A stretch of 64,000 nt of DNA from Pseudomonas sp. LBUM920 (GTDB lineage: Bacteria > Pseudomonadota > Gammaproteobacteria > Pseudomonadales > Pseudomonadaceae). Position numbers and translations under genes: made by a program. The stretch spans positions 4,259,501-4,323,500 of the forward strand of contig NZ_CP027762.1 of NCBI RefSeq assembly GCF_003852315.1, given 5' to 3'. The notes under the pieces are model-generated. The model saw only the letters and a list, made by a program, of their open reading frames with translations. It searched no databases and was not told the DNA's origin. Positions 26,788 through 35,719 of the stretch are shown piece after piece; position 1 is the stretch's first letter, and every line of letters starts with the position of its first letter.

Positions 26788-28211
26788 TGAACAAAGGGAT
26801 GCTCACAACGGTAGGCATGGCCTGGCTGCTCGGCGGTTGCTCGCTGATCCCCGAGTACCAGCGGCCAGCGCCGCCTGTGCCTGCGCAGTACCCGCAAAGC
26901 GGGGTTTACCGCCTGGCGCAATCGGGCACCGTGGCGATAACACAGGACTGGCAGCATGTGTTCCACGACCCTGCCTTGCAGCAGTTGATCGCCAATGCGC
27001 TGCTCAACAACCGCGACCTGCGCGTTGCGGCGCTGAATGTGCAGGCGTTCCAGGCGCAGTACCGCATCCAGCGTGCGGACCTGTTCCCGGCCCTGTCCGC
27101 CACAGGCGCCGGCAAACGCCAAAAGTTGCCAGGCGATGTGACCGGCACCGGCAAGTCTGCGATTACTTCCAATTATTCCGCCACGTTGGGGCTCAGCGCT
27201 TATGAACTGGATTTGTTCGGCCGTGTGCGCAGCCTCAGCGAACAGGCGATGCTCACGTACCTGGGCACCGAAGAGGCGCGACGCAGCGCGCAGTTGAGCC
27301 TGGTGGCCAACGTCGCCAATGCGTACCTGACCTGGCGCGCCGACCAGGAACTGCTGGCCCTGGCCCAGCAAACCCTGGAAGCCGACGACCACAGCTGGCA
27401 GCTCACCAGCCGCAGCAAAAGCGCGGGCAAGGCCTCGGCGCTGGACGTGGTGCAAGCGCGCACCGCAGTGGAAAGCACGCGTGCGAGCGTGGCCCGTTAT
27501 GAACGCCAGGTCGCCCAGGACCTGAACAACCTCGCCCTGCTGGTGGGCGCGCCGGTGGATGAGCGTTTGCCCGCGCGACCGCTCGCCGATGAACTGGTGG
27601 CGCGCGTGCCCGCAGGGCTGCCGTCCGACGTGCTGCAGCGGCGCCCGGATATTCTCCAGGCCGAATATCAGTTACAGGCCGCCAACGCCAATATCGGCGC
27701 GGCGCGCGCGGCGTTCTTTCCATCCGTGACCCTCACGGCCAACGCAGGCAGCACCAGCACGCAGCTGTCGGGGTTGTTCAAGGGCGGCTCGGGCACCTGG
27801 ACCTTCCAGCCGCAGATCAACCTGCCGATTTTCAACGCCGGCAGCCTGCGCGCCAGTCTCGACTACGCAAAACTGCAAAAGGACATCACCGTGGCCCAGT
27901 ATGAAAAGTCGATCCAGACGGCTTTTCAGGAAGTCGCCGACGGCCTCGCCGCCCGCCAGACCTTTAATGACCAGCTGGATGCACAACGCGATTTCGTCGC
28001 GGCCAACCAGGCCTATTACGACCTGGCCCAACACCGCTATCGCAGCGGCGTGGACAGCAACCTGACGTTTCTCGATGCACAGCGCTCGTTGTTCAGTTCG
28101 CAACAAGCGCTGATTGTCGACCGGCTGGCACAGTTGGTGGCGGAGGTGAATCTGTATACCGCGCTGGGTGGCGCGTGGGGGGATACGCCGGTGCTGGCGA
28201 CGGCAAAATAA
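26787..28211 (+). CDS. outer-membrane efflux lipoprotein, NodT/OprM family
   Basis: This 474-residue precursor has a lipobox LLGGC (Cys18) and the outer-membrane-factor repeat structure: NPLW-like start DWQHVFHDPALQQLIANAL, then NNRDLRVAALNVQAFQAQYR, and ELDLFGRVRSLSEQA in the first half, with a second-half copy YDLAQHRYRSGVDSNLTFLD. These are marks of TolC/OprM/NodT trimeric channels. Start ATG at 26787 overlaps the LuxR stop (TGATG). No RND pump or adaptor is adjacent. In massetolide and viscosin loci a nodT-like gene occupies this same place, so a part in lipopeptide export is likely but unproven. Confidence 0.9.
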   Translation: MNKGMLTTVGMAWLLGGCSLIPEYQRPAPPVPAQYPQSGVYRLAQSGTVAITQDWQHVFHDPALQQLIANALLNNRDLRVAALNVQAFQAQYRIQRADLFPALSATGAGKRQKLPGDVTGTGKSAITSNYSATLGLSAYELDLFGRVRSLSEQAMLTYLGTEEARRSAQLSLVANVANAYLTWRADQELLALAQQTLEADDHSWQLTSRSKSAGKASALDVVQARTAVESTRASVARYERQVAQDLNNLALLVGAPVDERLPARPLADELVARVPAGLPSDVLQRRPDILQAEYQLQAANANIGAARAAFFPSVTLTANAGSTSTQLSGLFKGGSGTWTFQPQINLPIFNAGSLRASLDYAKLQKDITVAQYEKSIQTAFQEVADGLAARQTFNDQLDAQRDFVAANQAYYDLAQHRYRSGVDSNLTFLDAQRSLFSSQQALIVDRLAQLVAEVNLYTALGGAWGDTPVLATAK

Positions 28212-28220
28212 AGCGGGTTT

Positions 28221-28241
28221 GGATGTGGGCTAGCCACATCC
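28221..28241. terminator. hairpin between convergent genes
   Basis: An 8-bp perfect stem (GGATGTGG / CCACATCC) with a 5-base loop lies in the 42-bp gap between the convergent nodT-like and sugar-dehydrogenase genes. CTTTG follows on the plus strand, a weak T tract. It is probably a shared terminator. Confidence 0.6.
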
Positions 28242-28253
28242 TTTGTGCAGCGT

Positions 28254-29594
28254 TCAAGGGTTGCGCTGCGCCACCCGCCACACCTTGTTGCCCACATCGT
28301 CTGCCACCAGCAACGCGCCTTGCGCGTCGAGGGTCACACCCACCGGCCGGCCTTGGGCCTGGCCCGCGGCATTCAGAAAACCGGTCAGGAAGTCGACCGG
28401 CGTGCCAGCAGGTTTGCCGTCCTTGAAGGCAATGAACACCACCTTGTAACCGGCCTGCGGGTTGCGGTTCCACGAACCGTGCTCACCGACAAACACGCCA
28501 TCGGCGAACGCCGTCGGCATGCCCCGCGCGTCCGAGAAGGTCAGGCCCAACGGCGCGACGTGCGTGCCAAGGGCGTAGTCGGGGGCAATGGCCTGGGCCA
28601 CTTTGTCCGGACGCGGCGGTTGCACGCGCACATCGACGTGGGCGCCGTAGTAGCTCCACGGCCAGCCGTAGAACGCGCCGTCCTGCACCGAGGTGAGGTA
28701 ATCGGGCACCAGGTCGCTGCCGATTTCGTCACGCTCGTTGACCACTGTCCACAGTTGTGTGGAGCCGGGCTTCCAGGCCAGGCCATTGGGGTTGCGCAAG
28801 CCACTGGCGAACAGGCGCTTCTTACCGCTGGCGAGGTCCAGTTCCCAGATGGCGGCGCGGCCTTCTTCGGCGTCGAGGCCGTTTTCACCGACATTGCTGT
28901 TGGAACCCACGGTCACATAGAGCCGCGTGCCGTCCGGGTTGGCTAGCAGGTTTTTGGTCCAGTGATGGTTGATCCCGGCCGGCAGCTCGGTGACCTTTAC
29001 CGGCGTGGCGTCTATATGGGTCTGGCCCAAGGTATACGGCACCTTGACCACCGCGTCGGCGTTGCCGATGTACAGCGCATCGCCCACCAGCGCCATGCCG
29101 AAGGGCGATGTCAGGCCGGCAAGGAACTCGGTGCGTACTTCGGCGTGACCATCGTGATCGGCGTCGCGCAGCAGGGTGATGCGGTTAGCGCTGGGCGTAT
29201 CGGCGCCCACCCGGCCCATCACAAACCCCATCGCGGTACGGCGTGCCCAGGCGATCAAGCCCGTGCCGCCGTCAGTGGCGCCTTCGGGCATCGGTGGGTG
29301 ATTGCTTTCGGCGACCAGCACATCGCCATTGGGCAAGGTGTAGACCCAGCGCGGGTGGTCGAGATTGTCGGCCAGCGCCGTCACGGTGAAACCTTCAGGC
29401 GCCGTGGGCTGGGCGTTGCCGGGCCAACCGACGGCCTTTGAGACGTTGAGTGTGGGGATCAGCGACGTGCTGGGTTCCGGTAATTGCGGGGTGGGGCCAA
29501 CGCTGGCCTGGAACGGCAACTTGGACGATTCACCACAGGCGGTGAGAGCAGTGGCAGCGCAGATCAGGAGCGCAAGGCGGCTCGGTACATTCAT
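28254..29594 (-). CDS. PQQ-type glucose/sorbosone dehydrogenase-like lipoprotein
   Basis: This 446-residue precursor has a lipobox LTAC (Cys20). The mature part is a six-bladed beta-propeller of the soluble aldose/sorbosone dehydrogenase family: LDHPRWVYTLPNGDVLVAES, FLAGLTSPFGMALVGDALYI, ASGLRNPNGLAWKPGSTQLW and FVGEHGSWNRNPQAGYKVVF are repeated-blade signatures. Members bind PQQ and oxidise sugars in the periplasm, though many relatives are uncharacterised. The ATG at 29594 was chosen because it starts the lipoprotein signal. It is a single gene with its own promoter region (29595-29747). Confidence 0.87.
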   Translation of the reverse strand: MNVPSRLALLICAATALTACGESSKLPFQASVGPTPQLPEPSTSLIPTLNVSKAVGWPGNAQPTAPEGFTVTALADNLDHPRWVYTLPNGDVLVAESNHPPMPEGATDGGTGLIAWARRTAMGFVMGRVGADTPSANRITLLRDADHDGHAEVRTEFLAGLTSPFGMALVGDALYIGNADAVVKVPYTLGQTHIDATPVKVTELPAGINHHWTKNLLANPDGTRLYVTVGSNSNVGENGLDAEEGRAAIWELDLASGKKRLFASGLRNPNGLAWKPGSTQLWTVVNERDEIGSDLVPDYLTSVQDGAFYGWPWSYYGAHVDVRVQPPRPDKVAQAIAPDYALGTHVAPLGLTFSDARGMPTAFADGVFVGEHGSWNRNPQAGYKVVFIAFKDGKPAGTPVDFLTGFLNAAGQAQGRPVGVTLDAQGALLVADDVGNKVWRVAQRNP

Positions 29595-29747
29595 GGTTGG
29601 AACCTCGGGGCAAAATCCCGACGGAGTATTGCGTGATGGAGCGCGGGTAAACACCGGCAGTGGCGCAATTGAATATTAACCGGCGGGCACGAATGCCAAA
29701 GGATGCGCCTGGCCGGCTTGCGGCAACCACTCCGGCCGCGCTGCAAT

Positions 29748-30683
29748 TCACAGCCAACGGCCCATCGCCAGGCTGAACGGCGAGAACTCGGCAAACTGCC
29801 AACGCAATGCCAACGCTGCCGGGCGCCGTACCGCATGCTCCACGGTCAGCGTCCATAGCCGCTGGGCACCGTCGAACATGGCCACCTCTGGGCCGCTGAG
29901 GATCAGCGCGGTGCGTCCGGCAATCTGCAGCACGTCGCCTGATTCGAAGTCGATAAACAACAGCCCCGCCACCGGGTTGGCCGACAGGTTGCCCAAGGTG
30001 TTGAAGAACAGATTGCCGGCGAAGTCGGGAATGGTCAGCACATTGCCGTCGACGCGCACGAAGCCGGTGTTGCCGCCGCGATGGGAGACGTCTACCGAGC
30101 GTGCGCCCTCCTCGTCAACGTAGCTTGCGACGAAGAAGGTGTCAGCGTTGCGGATCAAGTCTTGCGCGGCGTCATCCAGGCCGTTCAAGGGCTCGACCAA
30201 GGTGCCGGGTTTGCGCGCGATCCCCTCGACCGGGCGCCGTTGAATGTACTTGGGGCAGTTGCCGAACGTGTGCACCACATCAACCGAAAAGCCAGCGCGA
30301 CCAAGGCTGCCCACGCGCCCATTCATGCGGTTGCGGCGGCGGGTAGTGAGGTCGATACCCAGCAGGCCCACGGACGCACCGCGGTGTAACGCAGCCAGCG
30401 CCGGATCGCCTTTGGACGGCAAGCTGTCGATCTGCAACCTGTGCGGGTCGGGTGAATGGGCAAACCCCGGCGCGCCTTCGAGCAGCGTCGCCCAAGGGAT
30501 GCCCTGCGCATCCACCACCGCGAGCATCAAGTAAGGCAACAGCGGATAGAAATCCCGATGCTGCTCCGGCAAATGGTCGCGGATCACCTTGGGCCCCACG
30601 ACTGCCATGCGCTCGGCAACGCCGGCGCTTTGCTGCATCTGCCGTTCGCCGGCATGCCAGGGGGAGGGTTCGATCTGGTTCAT
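29748..30683 (-). CDS. pyridoxamine 5'-phosphate oxidase-fold flavoprotein
   Basis: This 311-residue protein has a split-barrel FMN-binding (PNPOx-like) domain in its C-terminal half: DTFFVASYVDEEGARSVDVS, then RGGNTGFVRVDGNVLTIPDF, AGNLFFNTLGNL and GLLFIDFESGDVLQIAG. The N-terminal half has a second related segment (YLMLAVVDAQGIPWATLLEG). The family is annotated as pyridoxamine-phosphate-oxidase-like, but members usually act on other substrates, so vitamin B6 metabolism should not be assumed. ATG at 30683 follows GAGGAG. It lies 79 bp downstream of a LysR gene on the same strand. Confidence 0.82.
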   Translation of the reverse strand: MNQIEPSPWHAGERQMQQSAGVAERMAVVGPKVIRDHLPEQHRDFYPLLPYLMLAVVDAQGIPWATLLEGAPGFAHSPDPHRLQIDSLPSKGDPALAALHRGASVGLLGIDLTTRRRNRMNGRVGSLGRAGFSVDVVHTFGNCPKYIQRRPVEGIARKPGTLVEPLNGLDDAAQDLIRNADTFFVASYVDEEGARSVDVSHRGGNTGFVRVDGNVLTIPDFAGNLFFNTLGNLSANPVAGLLFIDFESGDVLQIAGRTALILSGPEVAMFDGAQRLWTLTVEHAVRRPAALALRWQFAEFSPFSLAMGRWL

Positions 30684-30762
30684 GGCGCACTCCTCAGGTT
30701 CGATGAGTGAATGCTGCGCCCTGTCACCCATCAAGAGAATGCCCACGCTTGGCAATCCAGCA

Positions 30763-31647
30763 TTACGCCAACTGAAACGCCGGATGATCCCGCAGCGCTG
30801 CCACGCAGTGATCGACAAAACTGCGCACGCGCATCGGCGCGTTGCGGCCTTCGCGGTACACCACGTGCACCGCCAGCGCCGGCAGTTCAAAGGCCGGTAG
30901 CAGGCGACGCAACTGGCCGCTCGCCAACTGTTCATGCACCGGGTAGCTGAGGCAGCGAATCAGCCCCGCACCGTGCACAGCGGCATTGATCGCGCCCTGC
31001 ACCGTGGTGCAACTCAAGCGTGCGCGCGCCTTTAATGAGCCGCCTTTGAAGCCCCAGTCAACCTGATCGGCACTGGCGATCAGGCGATGCTGCTTGAGGT
31101 CGTCGGGATGCGCCGGCTCGCCGTGAGCGGCCAGGTAGTCGGGGCTGGCGCAGAGAATCGGGCGCACCTGCCCCACCCTCCGGGCGATCAGTGACGAACT
31201 GGGCAGTTCACCGACCAGGATTGCCACGTCCAGCCCCTCTTCATGCAGGTTGGGGTAATAGTCGTGATAGCGGGCGACGAGACGCACGTCGGGGTAGCGC
31301 TCCATATAGCCAGCCAACACCGGCGCCATGACGTAGCGGCTGAACAGAAACGGCAGAAAGACTTGCAGGTTACCCTGAGGCTGCGCGTGCAAACCCTGGG
31401 CCGAGGCTTCGGCGGCGTCCACCGCGGCCAGCAGGCATAGGCAGTCGGCCAGGTAGACGCTGCCCGCGTCGGTCAGGCTCACACCTCGCGTACTGCGTTG
31501 CAGCAACTGCGCGTGCAGGCGCGCCTCCACACGCGCAATCGCACGCATCAGGGTCGGGCTGGAGACGTGTGCGTGACGGGCCGCCGAGGCCAGGCTCGGT
31601 TGCCCGGCGAGCGCCGCAAACAGCTGCATGTCGCGATAACGTTCCAT
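30763..31647 (-). CDS. LysR-family regulator (second of overlapping pair)
   Basis: This 294-residue regulator has an N-terminal winged HTH: MQLFAALAGQPSLASAARHA, then VSSPTLMRAIARVEARLHAQ and LLQRSTRGVSLTDAGSVYL. The effector-binding domain includes LQVFLPFLFSRYVMAPVLAG. Its start ATG overlaps the stop of the upstream LysR gene by one base (TGATG), so the two are translationally coupled. The target is unknown; the PNPOx gene downstream is a candidate. Confidence 0.88.
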   Translation of the reverse strand: MERYRDMQLFAALAGQPSLASAARHAHVSSPTLMRAIARVEARLHAQLLQRSTRGVSLTDAGSVYLADCLCLLAAVDAAEASAQGLHAQPQGNLQVFLPFLFSRYVMAPVLAGYMERYPDVRLVARYHDYYPNLHEEGLDVAILVGELPSSSLIARRVGQVRPILCASPDYLAAHGEPAHPDDLKQHRLIASADQVDWGFKGGSLKARARLSCTTVQGAINAAVHGAGLIRCLSYPVHEQLASGQLRRLLPAFELPALAVHVVYREGRNAPMRVRSFVDHCVAALRDHPAFQLA

Positions 31648-32567
31648 CAACTGCGCCGCTTCAACGCCGGGTTCAGGGCCGCGTCCTGCCCGAGGCGATG
31701 GGTGAGAAAGTCGACAAAGGTATGGATTTTGGCCGGTACCCGGCCGCTCTTCTGAAACACCACCTGGATCGGCAGTGGCGCCGGCTCGAAATCCTCCAGC
31801 ACAATCTCCAGCTCGCCCGCCGCCACCGCCGCTGCGACTTGATAGGACAGCACCCGCGTCATGCCCCAACCCAACCGCGCCAGGTGGATCGCGGCGTTAT
31901 TGGCCGTGACCACCAGACGCGGCTCGATAGGCACGGTCAGCGGCTGGCCGCCGTCGACAAACCGCCACTCGCTCACCAACTGGCTGGAGGACGACGTGAC
32001 GATCTTCGCTTCACGCAGTTGCTCTGGCCGCGCCGGCCTTGCGTGCTGGTCGAGATACCCTGGCGCAGCACACACTACGCGGCGCACTTCACCCACCTTG
32101 ATCGCCTGCTGCCCCGGCTCTTGCAGATGGCCGATGCGCACGGCCACCTCCACGCCTTCATCGACCATGTTCACCACGCGATCGACCAGCAAGGCGTTGA
32201 TGCTCACCCGCGGAAAACGGTCCAGGTAATCGCCCAGCACCGGCGCCACATACAACTCGCCAAACAGCACGGGCGCGGTCAGCGTCAGTTGACCGCTCGG
32301 GATGGAATAACTGCCTGCCGCCGCTGCCTCGGCTTCGTTCAGTTCGGCGAGGATGCGTCGGCAATCTTCCAGGTAACGCTGGCCGGCTTCGGTCAGGTGC
32401 AGGCTGCGCGTGGTGCGCGACAGCAGTTGCGTGCCGATGCGTTGCTCCATGGCGGCAATGGCCCGGGTCACGCTGGGCGGCGAGGTTTTCAGGCGGCGTG
32501 CGGCAGCGGCGAAGCCCGCCTCCTCGGCGACCGCGAAAAATACCTGCATTTCATGAAATCGGTCCAT
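31647..32567 (-). CDS. LysR-family regulator (first of overlapping pair)
   Basis: This 306-residue LysR protein has HTH MQVFFAVAEEAGFAAAARRL, then KTSPPSVTRAIAAMEQRIGT and LLSRTTRSLHLTEAGQRYLE. The substrate domain starts LTLTAPVLFGELYVAPVLGD, as in the CrgA/AaeR-like subgroup. It is related to the overlapping downstream gene but clearly distinct. It follows a GST gene by 29 bp on the same strand, and LysR/GST pairs are common in proteobacteria. GST regulation by this protein is plausible but would need a site upstream of 33229. Confidence 0.9.
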   Translation of the reverse strand: MDRFHEMQVFFAVAEEAGFAAAARRLKTSPPSVTRAIAAMEQRIGTQLLSRTTRSLHLTEAGQRYLEDCRRILAELNEAEAAAAGSYSIPSGQLTLTAPVLFGELYVAPVLGDYLDRFPRVSINALLVDRVVNMVDEGVEVAVRIGHLQEPGQQAIKVGEVRRVVCAAPGYLDQHARPARPEQLREAKIVTSSSSQLVSEWRFVDGGQPLTVPIEPRLVVTANNAAIHLARLGWGMTRVLSYQVAAAVAAGELEIVLEDFEPAPLPIQVVFQKSGRVPAKIHTFVDFLTHRLGQDAALNPALKRRS

Positions 32568-32596
32568 CGGCGCTCACTCTTCTAGCCACAGATCAT

Positions 32597-33229
32597 TTAC
32601 TGCGCTTGCAGCCCCACTGCCGTGCGCGGCATGCCGACAAAGCCCGGCAAGGCCTCGATGCTGGCAAGCCAGGCCCGCACCAGAGGGTAGTCGGCCAGCG
32701 ACACATTGCCTTCCGGCGCGTGGGCGACGTAGGTGTAAAAGGCAATATCGGCAATACTCGGCTGTTCGCTGGCCAGGAAGCGGCTTTGGCCCAGTTGCTG
32801 CTCCACCAGCGTCAGCAGCGCGTGCGAGCGACTGATGGCGGTGACGGTATCGACCTCGGCGCCAAACACCACGGCCAGTCGCGCGGCCGCCGGCCCGGCG
32901 TGAAGTTGACCGGCAGCGGCCGACAGCCAGCGCTGCACGCGCGCCTGGCCGACAGGATCACTCGGCAGCCATTGGCCGTCGCCGTAGGTGTTCGCGAGGT
33001 AGACCAGGATCGCATTGGAGTCGGCCAACACCGTGCCGTTGTCATCGATCACCGGCACCTGGCCGAAGGGGTTGAGGCGGGCCATAAAGTCCGGGGCTTT
33101 CTGCGCGCCGTGCTTGAGGTCAACCAGAATAAATTCGCGGGGCAGCCCCAACAGCGACAACATCAGCTCCACGCGGTGAGAGTGGCCAGACAGTGGGAAA
33201 CCATACAGTTTGATCGCAGACTGAGACAT
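32597..33229 (-). CDS. glutathione S-transferase
   Basis: This 210-residue cytosolic GST has a thioredoxin-fold N-domain (IKLYGFPLSGHSHRVELMLS, then NPFGQVPVIDDNGTVLADSN with the cis-Pro VPV and the glutathione-contacting D-S-N) and an all-helical C-domain with SIADIAFYTYVAHAPEGNVS. The Ser in PLSGHSHR is the likely glutathione-activating residue. ATG at 33229 follows GGAG; an in-frame upstream start was rejected because it adds a non-GST tail. It is first in a minus-strand set GST, LysR, LysR, PNPOx-like. The electrophile substrate is unknown. Confidence 0.92.
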   Translation of the reverse strand: MSQSAIKLYGFPLSGHSHRVELMLSLLGLPREFILVDLKHGAQKAPDFMARLNPFGQVPVIDDNGTVLADSNAILVYLANTYGDGQWLPSDPVGQARVQRWLSAAAGQLHAGPAAARLAVVFGAEVDTVTAISRSHALLTLVEQQLGQSRFLASEQPSIADIAFYTYVAHAPEGNVSLADYPLVRAWLASIEALPGFVGMPRTAVGLQAQ

Positions 33230-33332
33230 GAAAGGCTCCAAGGATGGGGGATCGACGCCCGCATCATCCGCCGCTGCACTGATCGAGGGAATCATCAGGA
33301 TTTACAATCGAGCATTTCACCGGACGAAACAA

Positions 33333-34205
33333 TCACTGCGCGAATAATTCCATGATCAGGCTGAACAGGGTGATCTTCACCGCGCTGTCCAGCTCGGTCC
33401 AGGCCAGTCCGGTACTGGCCTCATACGCCCCCAGCTCAAGGTGACGCGACACGCAATTGGCCGGCAGCGCGCGCGCCGCCTGTTGCGGCAACACCCCGAC
33501 GCCCAACCCGGCAGACACCAGCGCGAGCATGGTGGTGAACTCACCCAGTTCCGAGGCGATGTCCAGCGTGATGCCCAGGGCATTGATGAACTCGTCGTAG
33601 AACCCCGGCGCATAACGACGCGCGAGGATGTACACCGGCACGTTGAGCAAGTCCTTGGGCTGGAGGGTGGTCTGGGCCGCCAAAGGATGATCGACCGGCA
33701 GTGCCACGCAAAAACTTTCACGCAATACCGCGCGGGTCTGCACGCCGGGATGGGCGGCCGGCAGGCGCATCAGACCGAAATCCAACAGGCCGTTTTTCAA
33801 GGCGGCGGCTTGATCGGGGCCGGGCATGTCCTTGAGTTCCAGCTCGATACGCGGGTAGCGCAGGTGCACGGCGCGGATCAGCTGCGGCAACAATTGCGGC
33901 AATACCGACGACACAAACCCCAGACGCACTCGGCCGATTTCGCCACGATGAGACGCCCGCGCGGCGTCTGCGGCGCGCGCGGCCTGGTGCAAGGTGGCCT
34001 GGGCTTCGGGCAAAAATGCGCGCCCTGCTTCGGTCAGCGTCACCGAGTGGCGATTGCGATCCAGCAGGCGCACACCCAGGCCGCTTTCCAGCAACTTGAT
34101 CTGCATGCTCAGCGCCGGCTGCACAATCGATAACTGCGCCGCCGCCCGGCCGAAATGCAGTTGCTGGGCAAGCACCACGAAGGCGCGCAAATGCTTTAAC
34201 TCCAC
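33333..34205 (-). CDS. LysR-family regulator, divergent from gluconate/idonate operon
   Basis: This 290-residue LysR protein has HTH MELKHLRAFVVLAQQLHFGR, then AAAQLSIVQPALSMQIKLLE and LLDRNRHSVTLTEAGRAFLP, with effector domain IGRVRLGFVSSVLPQLLPQL. It is transcribed away from gntP-idnO-idnD, and the 141-bp gap holds a 17-bp inverted repeat at 34293-34309 suited to LysR binding. It is therefore the best candidate regulator of sugar-acid use here. That is unusual, because idonate genes in enterobacteria are controlled by a LacI-type protein. Confidence 0.9.
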   Translation of the reverse strand: MELKHLRAFVVLAQQLHFGRAAAQLSIVQPALSMQIKLLESGLGVRLLDRNRHSVTLTEAGRAFLPEAQATLHQAARAADAARASHRGEIGRVRLGFVSSVLPQLLPQLIRAVHLRYPRIELELKDMPGPDQAAALKNGLLDFGLMRLPAAHPGVQTRAVLRESFCVALPVDHPLAAQTTLQPKDLLNVPVYILARRYAPGFYDEFINALGITLDIASELGEFTTMLALVSAGLGVGVLPQQAARALPANCVSRHLELGAYEASTGLAWTELDSAVKITLFSLIMELFAQ

Positions 34206-34292
34206 GAAATCTCCCGGTTATCAAAAACCATGATCACCCGATCACAAATGAAAATTGGACGCTGACCCGCGCCTGCGGTGAAGTAACGCACC

Positions 34293-34309
34293 GTCATACA
34301 CGATATGAC
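34293..34309. promoter_or_regulatory. candidate LysR operator upstream of gntP-like gene
   Basis: GTCATA-CACGA-TATGAC is a perfect 6-bp inverted repeat with 5-bp spacing, 38 bp upstream of the ATG at 34347, in the gap shared with the divergent LysR gene. Size and symmetry suit a LysR-type site. Confidence 0.45.
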
Positions 34310-34346
34310 AGGGCTTGGCCTATAACAATGAGAACAAGGAGGCACC

Positions 34347-35699
34347 ATGCTCGGCATGGCTAACGACACTTATCTGCTGGTGGATGCGCTGGTCACGATT
34401 ATTGGATTGATATTGTTGATCACCCATTTGAAGGTCCATCCGTTTGTCGCGCTCACCGTCGCCGCAGGCTTTCTTGGCCTGACCTCCGGCATGCCGGTGG
34501 ACAAGGTGATGAAGTCTTTCCAGGACGGTTTTGGCGGCGTACTCGGGTTTGTCGGCATCATTCTTGGCCTGGGCACCATGCTCGGCAAACTGATGGCCGA
34601 CTCCGGCGGCGCCGATCAGATCGCGCGCACGTTGATCCGCGCATTCGGCAAACAGCGCGTGCACTGGGCAATGATGTTCTCGGCGTTCCTGGTGGGCATT
34701 CCGCTGTTTTTCGAGATCGGGTTTGTGCTGTTGATCCCTCTGGTGTTCATCGTGGCGCGCCGTACCGGGCTGTCGCTGATCAAGGTCGGCATGCCGCTGC
34801 TCGCCGGGTTGTCGGTGGTGCACGGGCTGGTGCCGCCGCACCCGGGGCCGCTGCTGGCCATCGGGATTTTTGGCGCGGACATCGGCAAGACGATTTTCTA
34901 CGGGCTGATTGTCGGCCTGCCCACGGCGGTGATCGCAGGCCCGCTGTTCGGCAACCTGATTTCACGCTACGTCCCCGGCCACGCATCGCCGGAACTGATG
35001 GAGCAACTGGCGAAAGAGTCCCCGGGGGAAAACCTGCCGGGCTTTGGCATCACCGTCACCACCATCCTGTTGCCGGTGGTGCTGATGTTGCTCAAGACCT
35101 TCGCCGACGTGGCCTTCGCTGCCGACAGCGTGTTCCGCGTGTGGATGGACTTTATCGGCCACCCGATCACCGCGTTGCTCGCGGCGCTGCTGCTGGCGTT
35201 CTATACCTTTGGGGCGGCCCGCGGTTTCTCGCGTGAACAGCTGAGCAAGCTATTGGATTCAAGCTTGGCCCCGACCGCCGCGATTGTGCTGATCGTCGGC
35301 GCAGGCGGCGGCTTCAAGCAGATGCTGGTGGCCAGCGGCGTCGGCGACGTGATCGGGCACATGGCGGTGCGCGCCGAGATCTCGCCGATCCTGCTGGCGT
35401 GGCTGGTGGCCGCGGTGATTCGCGTGGCCACCGGTTCCGCCACCGTGGCGACCATCACCGGTGCGGGAATTGTCGCGCCAGTGATCGGGCTGATGCCCGG
35501 CGTGAACCGTGAGCTGCTGGTGCTCGCCACCGGTGCCGGTTCGCTGGTGCTGTCGCATGTCAACGATGCCGGGTTCTGGTTGGTGAAGCAGTATTTCAAC
35601 ATGACCGTCGTCGAAACTTTCAAGACCTGGACGCTGATGGAGACCGTGCTCTCCTTCGCCGCCCTGGGGTTCATCATGCTGCTGTCGTTGGTGGTGTGA
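34347..35699 (+). CDS. GntP-family gluconate/idonate:H+ symporter
   Basis: This 450-residue polytopic membrane protein has hallmarks of the GntP family: KVHPFVALTVAAGFLGLTSG at the N-terminus, FGGVLGFVGIILGLGTMLGK, then LADSGGA-type LMADSGGADQIARTLI, GLVPPHPGPLLA, and AVIRVATGSATVATITGAGI. It imports aldonate sugars with protons. AAGGAGG precedes ATG at 34347 at ideal spacing. It heads an operon with a gluconate 5-dehydrogenase and an idonate 5-dehydrogenase, so L-idonate, 5-ketogluconate or D-gluconate are the expected substrates. Confidence 0.92.
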   Translation: MLGMANDTYLLVDALVTIIGLILLITHLKVHPFVALTVAAGFLGLTSGMPVDKVMKSFQDGFGGVLGFVGIILGLGTMLGKLMADSGGADQIARTLIRAFGKQRVHWAMMFSAFLVGIPLFFEIGFVLLIPLVFIVARRTGLSLIKVGMPLLAGLSVVHGLVPPHPGPLLAIGIFGADIGKTIFYGLIVGLPTAVIAGPLFGNLISRYVPGHASPELMEQLAKESPGENLPGFGITVTTILLPVVLMLLKTFADVAFAADSVFRVWMDFIGHPITALLAALLLAFYTFGAARGFSREQLSKLLDSSLAPTAAIVLIVGAGGGFKQMLVASGVGDVIGHMAVRAEISPILLAWLVAAVIRVATGSATVATITGAGIVAPVIGLMPGVNRELLVLATGAGSLVLSHVNDAGFWLVKQYFNMTVVETFKTWTLMETVLSFAALGFIMLLSLVV

Positions 35700-35719
35700 A
35701 GCGTTAGGAGAGGTAGCCC

